Source of the DNA: Oligoflexus tunisiensis
GTDB taxonomy: Bacteria > Bdellovibrionota_B > Oligoflexia > Oligoflexales > Oligoflexaceae
Direction: 5' to 3'
Assembly: GCF_001748245.1 (NCBI RefSeq)
Contig: NZ_BDFO01000001.1
Span: forward strand, 560,828 to 624,827
Length of the DNA stretch: 64,000 bases
Shown here: one piece after another, positions 52,284 through 60,806 of the stretch
Layout of the letters: every line of letters begins with the position of its first letter
Position numbering within the stretch: the first letter of the stretch is position 1
Notes under the pieces: generated by a model
Told to the model about the DNA's origin: nothing
The model's database searches: none
What the model saw: the letters and a program-made list of their open reading frames with translations, nothing else
Program-made: the position numbers and the translations under genes

Positions 52284-53011
52284 TCGAAGTGAAGCAATTG
52301 AAAAAATCCTTTGGCAAGGTGGAGGCGGTGCGTTCCGTCAGTTTTCAGGCAGAGGATGGTCAGATCACAGGTCTTCTCGGTGACAACGGTGCCGGCAAGA
52401 CGACGACCATTCGCATGTTGGCTGGAACGCTGACGCCGGATGCGGGCCTGATCACGCTCGATCAGCAGCCTCTGGCCATTTACGATCGTCGACAACGGCG
52501 AAGTATCGGCATTCTTTCTGATGCCAAGGGCCTTTATGAGAGGCTCACCACACGTGAGAACATGGCCTATTATGGACAGCTGATGGGCATCTCCGGTTCC
52601 GCCCTGGATCAGGGCATCGAACGTGCGCGCAAGCTTTTGGACCTGGATGACATCCTCGAGCGACGGGTGCAGGGGTTTTCCACCGGGCAGCGCATGAAGG
52701 TTTTGCTCGGACGTCTTTTGGTCTATCAACCCAAAAACCTGATTCTCGATGAACCCAGTGCCGGTCTTGATGTGCGGGCAACCCGCAAACTGCGGCTGAT
52801 CCTTTCACGGTTGCGGGATGAGGGACATTGCCTCGTTTTCTCGAGCCATATCATGCAGGAAGTGGAAATGCTCTGCGATTCGGTGATCATCGTGCATGAT
52901 GGCCGTTCTCTGGGGCAGGCGCCGGTGGCGGAATGGAATCTCCGCGCGGGGGCAGAAAAATTTGAAGACGCATTCGTTGCAGCGCTCGAGGGAGGCCAGC
53001 ATGTTCCGTGA
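52280..53011 (+). CDS. ABC transporter ATP-binding protein (NatA-type)
   Basis: 243 residues. Walker A GDNGAGKT (about 35-42), signature FSTGQ (about 134-138; Gly replaced by Thr in LSGGQ), Walker B NLILDEPSAGLD (about 154-165) and the H-loop SSHIMQEVEML are present. It is the ATPase of an ABC-2 exporter with the permease that overlaps it by 11 bases. NatA/NatB-type sodium or drug export is the nearest reading; the substrate is unknown. It is coupled to the hydrolase upstream. Confidence 0.93.
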   Translation: MIEVKQLKKSFGKVEAVRSVSFQAEDGQITGLLGDNGAGKTTTIRMLAGTLTPDAGLITLDQQPLAIYDRRQRRSIGILSDAKGLYERLTTRENMAYYGQLMGISGSALDQGIERARKLLDLDDILERRVQGFSTGQRMKVLLGRLLVYQPKNLILDEPSAGLDVRATRKLRLILSRLRDEGHCLVFSSHIMQEVEMLCDSVIIVHDGRSLGQAPVAEWNLRAGAEKFEDAFVAALEGGQHVP

Positions 53012-54176
53012 TATTCTCGTCATCATTCGCAAGGAACTGGTGGATCTCTCCCGGGATCGACGCACGCTGCGTTCCATGGCCGGCATCCTCCTCGGAATGC
53101 CGCTTTTTTATGTGCTGCTGATCGGCGTGCTTCTGTCACAGGTGACAGAAAACATGGAGCGAACCCTGCAGGCCGGTGTGGTGGGCTGTTCACGGGCCGA
53201 AGGTCTCTGCGATTTTCTGCGGGAAAATCGGGTGAACATAACGGCTTTGGAGCAGCTGGACACCCAGCTCCTGGCCAATCGCAAATTCGATGTTATCCTG
53301 AATCTGCCCGAGGACTATGAAGAAGCACTGACGAACTTCCGACAGCCGAAACTGGGCCTTTGGTATGATGAGGTCGAGGAAAAATCGAGTATCGCTGCCA
53401 AACGTTTGGGTCTGCTCCTGGAAGGCTGGCAGACCACTTTGGGTTATCGGCGGGCCATCCTGCGGGGCGTGGATCCCACAACTCTCAAGCCTTTGCTGGT
53501 GGAAGCCAAATCCATCAAACCGGAAAAGGGCTTTGGCATGAGCACGGTGCAGCTCTTTCTCTCGACGATCCTGATGGCCTGTTTTCTGGGAACGTATCAC
53601 CTGGCGGTGGATAGCGTGGCCGGTGAAAGGGAACGCCATACGCTGGAGTCTTTGATGCAAACAGCGACGCCTCGTACGGCGTTCCTGTTGGGCAAATGGC
53701 TGGCGGTTGCTCTGGTTGGGATGATCAGCATGATGGCCTCGGCGCTCTTCTTTAAACTCCTGATCCAGGCCGCGCCTTTGCAGAATTTCCTTGGCATGGG
53801 TGCGGACCTCTCCTGGGCCTTTGTCGTGAAAAGCCTTGTGATCTCTGTGCCGCTCGTTCTGATGGCCACGAGTTTACAAATGATGATCGGAACACTGTCA
53901 CGTTCCGTCAAAGAGGCCCAAACCTACGCCACGATTATGTCGCTGCTGGGTTTGCTGCCAGCGACGTTTGCCAGTGCTCTGGAGAAGATGCCGCAAGCAC
54001 CGTGGTTGCCCAGCCTGGGCCAGACCCTGGCTCTTCTGCGCCTTGGCAAGGAACAGCCAGTCAATTGGCTGGCCTGCCTCGTTGCCAGTGGCGGAACCGT
54101 GGCCCTATGCTTGCTCTTTATGCTGGTTGTGTACCGGGCTTTTCACAATGAAAAGCTGTTTCGCTCAGGTACCTGA
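53001..54176 (+). CDS. ABC-2 type transporter permease (NatB-type)
   Basis: 391 residues. One N-terminal membrane segment (about 25-45, MAGILLGMPLFYVLLIGVLL) is followed by a large periplasmic domain (about 45-190) and five further segments. HLAVDSVAGERERHTLESLMQTATPR is the conserved ABC-2 segment that contacts the ATPase. GGGAGG lies 6 bases before the ATG at 53001, which overlaps the ATPase gene. The longer frame from 52896 is a shadow of the ATPase gene. Confidence 0.92.
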   Translation: MFRDILVIIRKELVDLSRDRRTLRSMAGILLGMPLFYVLLIGVLLSQVTENMERTLQAGVVGCSRAEGLCDFLRENRVNITALEQLDTQLLANRKFDVILNLPEDYEEALTNFRQPKLGLWYDEVEEKSSIAAKRLGLLLEGWQTTLGYRRAILRGVDPTTLKPLLVEAKSIKPEKGFGMSTVQLFLSTILMACFLGTYHLAVDSVAGERERHTLESLMQTATPRTAFLLGKWLAVALVGMISMMASALFFKLLIQAAPLQNFLGMGADLSWAFVVKSLVISVPLVLMATSLQMMIGTLSRSVKEAQTYATIMSLLGLLPATFASALEKMPQAPWLPSLGQTLALLRLGKEQPVNWLACLVASGGTVALCLLFMLVVYRAFHNEKLFRSGT

Positions 54177-54224
54177 GTGAGTAAGATCCAGGTTGCGCCT
54201 TACAACAAAACCAGCAGGTGACCC

Positions 54225-54764
54225 ATGACACAACATAAGACTACGCTTGGTCCTCTCGGTGAAGATTGGCAGGAGATTCGCCTGCCCTTTGCCGAAGTCA
54301 TTCGTTCCTTTGTTTCGGGTGAACCGGACGGTGACCGCATACGCGTTCGCTACTATAAAACGCGGGAGAAGGATGTCCTGATGGGGCGCATCTGGTTCGG
54401 GCCAGGTGCGGAAGGACCCCCGGGACATACCCATGGTGGTGCTCAGGCCGCAGCCATTGACGAGATCTGCGGCGGTGCGGTCTGGGCGCATGGCTATAAG
54501 GTGGTGGCCCTTAATCTGGAAACGGATTTCGTCACGTTTGTGCCGCTCAATACCGAACTCGTTCTGCACGGTTCCATCAGCAAACGCGAAGGACGCAAGA
54601 TTTTTACCGAAGGCCGGATCGAGGATTTGAGCGGACGGATCCTGGCTCGTGGCCGCGTGCTCTTCATCGAATTGGATGAGGAACAGCTGGCCAAACTCCA
54701 GGGCTTTGCGGGAGGCCTGGACCTCGGGACGAAAGTGCTTCCGCCAAGACAGGACGAGCCCTGA
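54225..54764 (+). CDS. PaaI-like thioesterase/hotdog-fold protein
   Basis: 179 residues. GPPGHTHGGAQAAAIDEICGGAVWAHG is the hotdog helix with the HGG segment of PaaI-type thioesterases. VALNLETDFVTFVPLNTELVLHGSISKREGRKIFTEGRIEDLSGRILARGR continues the fold (the full segment is broken by loops). It probably hydrolyses an acyl-CoA. A 45-residue N-terminal extension precedes the fold. The substrate cannot be read. Confidence 0.82.
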   Translation: MTQHKTTLGPLGEDWQEIRLPFAEVIRSFVSGEPDGDRIRVRYYKTREKDVLMGRIWFGPGAEGPPGHTHGGAQAAAIDEICGGAVWAHGYKVVALNLETDFVTFVPLNTELVLHGSISKREGRKIFTEGRIEDLSGRILARGRVLFIELDEEQLAKLQGFAGGLDLGTKVLPPRQDEP

Positions 54765-54804
54765 AGCGACGCATCGCCCGGACTCGACCGCGGACACCTC
54801 GGGT

Positions 54805-55188
54805 TCATGAAACCGTGCACTCGCGACGAACGTGGACCGAGACCGGTCGGTCGATGCCATATCCCATGATGATCGCCAGCCCTGTGTAGTTACAGCGGAC
54901 GGTGGGATAAAGATCCACTGTGAAGTTGAAAGCTGAGGCATGATAGGCCCCGTAAAGACCACTGCAATCCGCACCGAGGGGCACAAGGAAATCGAGTTTC
55001 GCATCGGTGAGATCGGAAGGCTTGATCGCGCTTTCCGCGACCTTGGATACTTTCGCAATCTGTGGAATCATCACGCCCTTGATATCCTCCTGGCTGAAAC
55101 TCACGAGGCTGCAGGCCGCGGCGGGTGCTGCAAAATAGAGCGAACCTAGAACGGATCCAGTCAGGACAATAAACCTGGTCTTTGCCAT
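54805..55188 (-). CDS. Unrecognised small exported protein
   Basis: 127 residues. A signal peptide (VLTGSVLGSLYFAAPAAA) is followed by a mature part with four cysteines (CSLVSF, DCSGLYG, RCNYTG, ECTVS), which could form two disulfide bonds. No family recognised. GGGAG lies 8 bases before the ATG. Confidence 0.65.
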   Translation of the reverse strand: MAKTRFIVLTGSVLGSLYFAAPAAACSLVSFSQEDIKGVMIPQIAKVSKVAESAIKPSDLTDAKLDFLVPLGADCSGLYGAYHASAFNFTVDLYPTVRCNYTGLAIIMGYGIDRPVSVHVRRECTVS

Positions 55189-55350
55189 GAACGTTTCTCC
55201 CGAAATAAGTTCTGAACACAGAATTTTCTGAGAGTGACGCTAACATTCACGCAGCAAAGGGGTCAATGGCAGGTCCCAACCATGACGAAAGTGGGTGCCT
55301 TGATGGGCCGACGGTTGAGCTGGCGATGGAATGGTTGAGCCTGCTGAAAG

Positions 55351-55375
55351 AAAAAAGCCTGCGAGGCACGCAGGC
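55351..55375 (-). terminator. Rho-independent terminator of the suf operon
   Basis: On the minus strand GCCTGCG-TGCCT-CGCAGGC is a perfect 7-bp stem with a 5-base loop, followed by a pure T-tract (55351-55356). It lies 13 bases after the nfu stop. Confidence 0.93.
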
Positions 55376-55387
55376 CCGGAAACCAGC

Positions 55388-55951
55388 TTATTGTTCGACC
55401 GTTTCCTGAAGCGGAATGATTTCGATGTGCGGATCAAACTCTTCGCGCAGGATGCTTTGGATGGCCGCCAGGGTTCCCGTTACGGAACTCGGGCAGGTCC
55501 CGCAGGCCCCTTCATAGCGAATGGTCAGGTAATGCCCTTCGAGCTTAAGAATCTCAAGATCCCCGCCGTCACCCTGCAGAGCCGGACGAATGGTGCGATC
55601 CAGAATGTTTTCAATTTTTGAAAGCTCCGGACTCAGTTGTTCGCGGCGCTTTTCCTCGGGCGACTGGAAGTCGGGATTATGCTCGGGCAGGAGCGCCTTG
55701 ATGAGCTTCCTCGCGCTTTCCAAAATCACGTCCCAGGAAACGGAACCATCCTGAGTCAGGGTAATCGCGTTCTCAAAGAAGTGGACCTGCGTCACACCCC
55801 TTATCTCAAACAGAGCTTTGGCCAGGGGAATGTGGGCGCATTCCTCGGGCGTGGAAAGAGTGATCTTGCCTGTGGTTTTGACATCAAGATTACAGATGAT
55901 CTTCTTCGCATATGGATTCGGCGTCGGTTGAATCATCATCTTGACGTCCAT
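55388..55951 (-). CDS. NFU-type iron-sulfur carrier protein
   Basis: 187 residues. An N-terminal Nfu_N domain (about 1-85) precedes a linker and the C-terminal NifU-like domain with GACGTCPSS (CGTC cluster-binding pair). Such proteins carry Fe-S clusters from SufBCD to targets. AAAGGAG lies 7 bases before the ATG at 55951. It is the last gene of the suf operon, before the terminator. The longer frame from 55996 adds 15 residues and lacks a better ribosome site. Confidence 0.93.
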   Translation of the reverse strand: MDVKMMIQPTPNPYAKKIICNLDVKTTGKITLSTPEECAHIPLAKALFEIRGVTQVHFFENAITLTQDGSVSWDVILESARKLIKALLPEHNPDFQSPEEKRREQLSPELSKIENILDRTIRPALQGDGGDLEILKLEGHYLTIRYEGACGTCPSSVTGTLAAIQSILREEFDPHIEIIPLQETVEQ

Positions 55952-56015
55952 GGCGGAACTCCTTTGCCCTGAATCACTTGACTGCTGCAACGACACGTTT
56001 GTACCTCAATCCCCA

Positions 56016-57302
56016 TTAAACCGTTATGCCGCCGTAATTCTCCAGAAGGCTGAGCATGCGGGACTGCATGGGCGCATTCTGGATGCGATACATCACATCG
56101 CGGACAAAAGCCTTGGCCAGCATCTGCTCAGCGTCCGCGCGGGGAATGCCGCGGCTTTGCAGATAAAAGACCTGCACGGCATCCAGCTGGCCAATTGTGG
56201 CGCCATGCGAGCATTTGACATCATCGGCATCGATCTTCAGCTGCGGCCGCGAATCGGCTTCCGCCGCCGGGCTCATCAGCAGATTCTTGTTCAGCTGATG
56301 CGCCGCCGTCTGCTGGGCATCCTTCACAATATTGATGCGACCGTTGAAAACAGCGCGGCACTCATCATAGAGAATGCCCTTGTAAACCTGGGAACTCGTC
56401 GTATGGGGGGCCAGATGCTGCACCGTGGTCACATGATCGAGATGGGTCTGCATGCGACCGAGGTAAAGACCATCGAGCTTCGCCTGAGCGCCTGGTTCCA
56501 AAAGATCGATCTGCAATTCCGAGCGGGAGATGCGGCCACCCATGGTCAGGGTAAAGCATTCCACCTGGGCATCCCGCGCCGCCCGAATCCGGCTCAGGCC
56601 GATATGCAGCGACTGCGAACTCAGGATTTTTTCCTGGAAAAGACGCAGCTGCGCGCCTCGGCCGACTTCATAGCTGCTCACCACGTTGGTGAGATGCGGT
56701 TCGAGATAACTGAAATAGCTTTCCACCACCGTGGCGCTGGCACCGTCCGCAATGCTGATAATATTTTTCGGACTGATGAGCTGCGCCGCCGCGCTTTCCG
56801 TATTGACGAACAGAAACTGCAGGGGGCGTTCCACCGCATGCCGCGCCTCCACCTGAATAAAAGCGCCACTGCTGAAGAGGGCTTCATTCAGTTCCTCGAA
56901 ACTGCCGCGTGTCCGCGAGGCGTCTTTCTGCAGATGGGCTGCGATCAGGTCTTTTTTGGTCTTGAGCGCCTTGTGCAGGGGCACAACCGTCAGACCACTT
57001 TCCGGGCGCATGTGGGATTTATGCGGCGCGAAACTGCCGTTCAGGAAGACCAGCGTATCCGCGCCCTTGATCATGAAATTCTCAAGCGCCTTGGTCGTCT
57101 CCGGATGCGCTTCATCCCGCCAGCTGAAGCTGCTGCTCGTGATCGGGCGCAGGCTGGTATACTTCCAATCCTCGTTCTGCCGGGTTGGAAAACCCAGGGT
57201 GCTGAATTTTTGAAAAGCGGACGCCCGGAGCGGCTGCATCCAGGCGGGTGTCCAATCCGAACCCTGAACGCTGGCGAAAACCTTGTCAATATTGGCTTGC
57301 AT
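56016..57302 (-). CDS. sufD: Fe-S cluster assembly protein SufD
   Basis: 428 residues. The SufB/SufD beta-helix core is clear (HLAPHTTSSQVYKGILYDECRAVFNGRI broken by turns, DDVKCSHGATIGQLD with the conserved His, YLQSRGIPRADAEQMLAKAF near the end). SufD forms the SufBC2D scaffold on which Fe-S clusters are built. GAGGGTGGGA precedes the ATG at 57302; a GTG two codons upstream is an alternative. It follows sufC by 12 bases. Confidence 0.95.
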   Translation of the reverse strand: MQANIDKVFASVQGSDWTPAWMQPLRASAFQKFSTLGFPTRQNEDWKYTSLRPITSSSFSWRDEAHPETTKALENFMIKGADTLVFLNGSFAPHKSHMRPESGLTVVPLHKALKTKKDLIAAHLQKDASRTRGSFEELNEALFSSGAFIQVEARHAVERPLQFLFVNTESAAAQLISPKNIISIADGASATVVESYFSYLEPHLTNVVSSYEVGRGAQLRLFQEKILSSQSLHIGLSRIRAARDAQVECFTLTMGGRISRSELQIDLLEPGAQAKLDGLYLGRMQTHLDHVTTVQHLAPHTTSSQVYKGILYDECRAVFNGRINIVKDAQQTAAHQLNKNLLMSPAAEADSRPQLKIDADDVKCSHGATIGQLDAVQVFYLQSRGIPRADAEQMLAKAFVRDVMYRIQNAPMQSRMLSLLENYGGITV

Positions 57303-57314
57303 TCCCACCCTCTT

Positions 57315-58067
57315 TCAGTTGAGCAGCCAATCGTAGCCGCGTTCCTCGATTTCCAGAGCCAGCGAAATGTCGCCTGATTTGACGATGCGACCACCGGCCA
57401 GGACATGCACGAAATCGGGCTTGATATAATTCAGGATCCGGTGATAGTGCGTAATCATGACGATGGCATTGTCCGGCGTTTTCAGTTTATTCACGCCCTC
57501 GGCCACGATACGCAGCGAGTCCACATCAAGTCCCGAGTCGGTTTCGTCCAGCAAAGCCAGACGCGGCGCGAGCACAGCCATCTGGAGAATCTCGTTCCGC
57601 TTCTTTTCCCCACCGGAGAGGTCCACGTTCAACTGACGATCGAGAAAGTCCGAGCTGATCTCCAGCATTTTGGCTTTTTCGCGCACGAATTGATAAAAAG
57701 CCGGAGCTTCCATCGGGTCCACGCCGTGGTGTTTACAGACCGCGTTAAAGGCCGCGCGCAAAAACTCAAGGTTCGGCACACCGGGAATTTCCACCGGGTA
57801 TTGGAAGGCGAGGAAAATGCCTTCACGGGCTCTTGCATCCGGGTCGAGTTCCAGAAGGTTCTTTTGTTTGAAGTTGACTTCATACTGAATCGAACCGCCG
57901 GTCACTTCATAGTCGGGATGGCCCGCGATCACCTTGGATAGCGTGCTTTTCCCGCTGCCGTTCGGGCCCATGATGGCATGAACCTCGCCGGCGTTGACCG
58001 TCAGGTTCAAACCATTCAGAACCTGCTTGGTGTCGACACGGACATCTAAACCTTGAATCTTGAGCAT
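57315..58067 (-). CDS. sufC: Fe-S cluster assembly ATPase SufC
   Basis: 250 residues. Walker A GPNGSGKST, the SufC signature SGGEKKRNEI, Walker B LALLDETDSGLDVD and the H-loop MITHYHRIL are all visible. It is the ATPase of the SufBC2D complex. GAGGCG precedes the ATG. It lies 24 bases after sufB. Confidence 0.97.
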   Translation of the reverse strand: MLKIQGLDVRVDTKQVLNGLNLTVNAGEVHAIMGPNGSGKSTLSKVIAGHPDYEVTGGSIQYEVNFKQKNLLELDPDARAREGIFLAFQYPVEIPGVPNLEFLRAAFNAVCKHHGVDPMEAPAFYQFVREKAKMLEISSDFLDRQLNVDLSGGEKKRNEILQMAVLAPRLALLDETDSGLDVDSLRIVAEGVNKLKTPDNAIVMITHYHRILNYIKPDFVHVLAGGRIVKSGDISLALEIEERGYDWLLN

Positions 58068-58091
58068 TGAACGCGCCTCGTTTGCCTTGGG

Positions 58092-59537
58092 TTAACCGAC
58101 TGAGCCTTCGAGCTTCATTTCCAGAAGCTTCACCGCTTCCACCGAAAATTCCAGTGGCAGCTCCTTGAAGACTTCCTTGCAGAAACCGTTGATGAGCAGA
58201 CCGATCGCCTGCTCCTCGTCGATGCCACGCGATTTCAAATAAAATACCTGTTCCTTGCTGATCTTGGAGGTGGTGGCTTCATGCTCCACCACCGCAGTCT
58301 GATTCTTCACCTCAATATAGGGGAAGGTATTGGCACTGCACTGATCGCCGACCAGGAGCGAATCACACTGAGAATAGTTACGGGCCCCTTCGGCGGACGG
58401 CAGAATTTTGACCTGACCGCGGTAGGTGTTCACCGATTGCTCGGCCGAGATCCCTTTCGAGATGATGCGGCTCCGCGTGTTTCGGCCGATATGGATCATC
58501 TTGGTGCCGGTGTCGGCCTGCATTTTGTTGTTGGTCAAGGCCACCGAGAAAAACTCCCCGTGCGACCCGTCGCCCTGCAGAATGCAGCTCGGGTATTTCC
58601 AGGTGATGGCCGAGCCGGCTTCCACCTGGGTCCAGGAAATATGGGAATTTTTGCCGGCGCAGAGGCCGCGTTTGGTGACGAAGTTAAAGATCCCGCCGCG
58701 ACCTTCCTCGTCGCCAGCGTACCAGTTCTGAACCGTCGAGTATTTGATTTCGGCGTTGTCGAGCGCAATCAGCTCCACCACAGCCGCGTGCAATTGATTT
58801 TCATCCCGCTGCGGCGCGGTGCAGCCCTCGAGATAGCTCACCGAACTGCCTTCCTCGGCAATCACCAGCGTCCGTTCAAACTGCCCGGTTCCGGCGGCAT
58901 TGATACGGAAATAGGTGCTGAGATCCATCGGGCATTTGACACCCTTGGGAATATAGCAGAAGGAGCCGTCGGTAAAGACCGCCGAGTTCAAAGCAGCATA
59001 GAAGTTGTCCTTGTAAGGAACGACCTTGCCCAAATATTTCTGCACCAGCGCCGGATGATCCTGAATGGCTTCCGAGATACTGCAGAAGATAATGCCGAGC
59101 TTGCCGAGCTCCTCTTTATAGGTCGTGGCAATCGAAACGGAGTCAAAGACCACATCCACAGCCACACCGGTGATGCGCTGCTGCTCGCCGAGAGGAATGC
59201 CGAGTCGATTGAAGGTGGCCAGAAGTTCCGGGTCGATATCATTCAGACTCTTGGGGCCGTCGCCTTTTTTCTTGGGCGCGGCATAGTATTGAATCGCCTG
59301 AAAATCGATCGGCGGGTACGTGACATGAGCCCAGGCGGGTTCTGTCAAAGTCTGCCAGAAACGAAAGGCCTTCAGGCGAAAATCGAGAACGAACTCCGGC
59401 TCTTTTTTGATGGCCGAAATACGCCGCACGATGTCCTCGTTCAATCCGCGTGGAAACTCGTCGGTCTGCACATCACTGACAAAACCGTACTTGTATTCGC
59501 GCGAAGCCAACTGATTTTTTTTGGTCGTGGAGTCCAT
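58092..59537 (-). CDS. sufB: Fe-S cluster assembly protein SufB
   Basis: 481 residues. The SufB scaffold shows the N-terminal domain ([16 protein letters not shown]), the beta-helix ([51 protein letters not shown] broken by turns), the cluster Cys in the later [16 protein letters not shown] region and [20 protein letters not shown] near the end. The ATG at 59537 has GAGGATAAAGG upstream; the longer frame from 59669 reads into the iscR-like gene and is not used. It follows that gene by 22 bases. Confidence 0.96.
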   Translation of the reverse strand: MDSTTKKNQLASREYKYGFVSDVQTDEFPRGLNEDIVRRISAIKKEPEFVLDFRLKAFRFWQTLTEPAWAHVTYPPIDFQAIQYYAAPKKKGDGPKSLNDIDPELLATFNRLGIPLGEQQRITGVAVDVVFDSVSIATTYKEELGKLGIIFCSISEAIQDHPALVQKYLGKVVPYKDNFYAALNSAVFTDGSFCYIPKGVKCPMDLSTYFRINAAGTGQFERTLVIAEEGSSVSYLEGCTAPQRDENQLHAAVVELIALDNAEIKYSTVQNWYAGDEEGRGGIFNFVTKRGLCAGKNSHISWTQVEAGSAITWKYPSCILQGDGSHGEFFSVALTNNKMQADTGTKMIHIGRNTRSRIISKGISAEQSVNTYRGQVKILPSAEGARNYSQCDSLLVGDQCSANTFPYIEVKNQTAVVEHEATTSKISKEQVFYLKSRGIDEEQAIGLLINGFCKEVFKELPLEFSVEAVKLLEMKLEGSVG

Positions 59538-59559
59538 AACCTTTATCCTCAATCCTGTG

Positions 59560-60057
59560 TCAGGGGCTGGCCGATGATTCAAAAGCGCGCAAGGGCTCGC
59601 GGCCCGGGCGGCACTCGCGGACACCGGTACCCGCACAGTTTTTCTCGTCCTGCTGAAACTTTTCCGCAATATCGGCCAGAGTCATCTGTGACAGTGAACG
59701 CCGCACATTTTCGAAGATGAGCTGCCAGGGCTCCTTGGCAATGCAGGCGGAATGGAATTCGCAACCGGCATGTTCATCCACGCATTCAACGGGATAAATG
59801 CCATCCTCGACCGCGCGAAAGATTTCCCACACATTGATCAGGTTGGTATCGCGTCCGATGCGATAGCCGCCTGTCCGTCCGCGCACACTTTCCACAAGCC
59901 CGTCCCGACGCAGACGCACGAGAATCTGGTCGAGGTATTTCGAGGGAATGCCCTGCCTCGCCACAATCTCCTGACGTCGGACCAGGGGTTCGTTATGGCG
60001 GTATGCTAAATCCAGCATGATTTTCAGCGCATAGCGACTGCGCGAAGTCAGGTTCAA
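59560..60057 (-). CDS. iscR: IscR-like Rrf2-family Fe-S regulator of the suf operon
   Basis: 165 residues. The N-terminal winged helix ([16 protein letters not shown] ... [27 protein letters not shown]) is followed by three cysteines C92, C99 and C105 in [16 protein letters not shown]. They match the cluster-ligand set of E. coli IscR (C92, C98, C104), with one extra residue in the first gap. The start is a TTG at 60057, chosen because AGGAG lies six bases upstream and the family begins exactly there ([10 protein letters not shown]). ATG starts further upstream lack a ribosome site. It is the first gene of the suf operon and probably autoregulates through the operator at 60146-60170. Confidence 0.88.
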   Translation of the reverse strand: MNLTSRSRYALKIMLDLAYRHNEPLVRRQEIVARQGIPSKYLDQILVRLRRDGLVESVRGRTGGYRIGRDTNLINVWEIFRAVEDGIYPVECVDEHAGCEFHSACIAKEPWQLIFENVRRSLSQMTLADIAEKFQQDEKNCAGTGVRECRPGREPLRAFESSASP

Positions 60058-60137
60058 AGCTCGCTCCTGGTGCGAAAAGCAGCCTATCCTGCGAAGAGCG
60101 TTAATGTTTAGCGGAAAGCTATACATTAGGCAACTCG

Positions 60138-60180
60138 AAGATATAATGTTGACTAAATTAGTCAAGTATTTATCTGTCAA
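60138..60180 (-). promoter_or_regulatory. Promoter with IscR-type operator for the suf operon
   Basis: TTGACTAAATTAGTCAA (60149-60165) is a palindrome. Read on the minus strand with its flanks it is ATACTTGACTAATTTAGTCAAC, matching the E. coli IscR type-1 consensus (ATASYYGACTRWWWYAGTCRRSTAT) at all but the last three positions. A -35-like TTGACT lies inside it and a -10-like TATCTT (complement of 60138-60143) follows after 16 bases; a TTGACA at 60175-60180 is an alternative -35. Binding would block RNA polymerase, which fits autorepression. Confidence 0.8.
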
Positions 60181-60300
60181 AATTCGTATGTGATATCATT
60201 GGGTTGTTGTGCGCGTCATAAAATGCGAGGGAAAAGTCAATTCTTATGGATGCCTGAGACGCCCTCTGTTAGACCTGAATGAAGGCAGGAAGGGTTCCCG

Positions 60301-60663
60301 ATGATGCATCCCGACCATTTGGTGGAATTGATTCGACGTCATGGTGCCCGCAGCCGGGAGAACCTGCAGGTCGCGGACCGACTGCGCAGCCTTCTACCAC
60401 AGGTTTTGCGCAGCCTCAAACGCGGCTACCAGAGCCGGGGCGGTGATGCGGAAAGACATGCTCTCAATGATCCGGTTTATCTGGAGCGCATCCAGGAATA
60501 TCTGGATGTGTACGCTGAGGGCCTTGAGTCCAAAATACAGAGCGAGACGCACCGCATGATGTTGCAAGCCTGGCAAACCCTGAATGCCTTCCGCCGCGCT
60601 GCCGAACTCAGGCAACAAAAGCTCGCTGAGCTGGGAAAGCCATCGCGCCCATCTGTTTCCTGA
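60301..60663 (+). CDS. Unrecognised small helical protein
   Basis: 120 residues, no signal peptide or membrane segment, largely helical and rich in Arg, Leu and Gln. No family recognised. GGAAGGG lies 6 bases before the ATG. It is divergent from the suf operon and precedes the membrane FeS oxidoreductase gene by 143 bases. Confidence 0.6.
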   Translation: MMHPDHLVELIRRHGARSRENLQVADRLRSLLPQVLRSLKRGYQSRGGDAERHALNDPVYLERIQEYLDVYAEGLESKIQSETHRMMLQAWQTLNAFRRAAELRQQKLAELGKPSRPSVS

Positions 60664-60806
60664 TCGCACTTCCCTACCAGGCGAGCCCGAGTGCCGGAAA
60701 ATTCCAAAGGAAACTAGCTCGACATTCGCATCTCCCCTTATTATTGTTATTGCCTCGATCATGCAACGTCTTGGCTATGGTATTCATTCAGTCCAGGGGG
60801 CTTACA

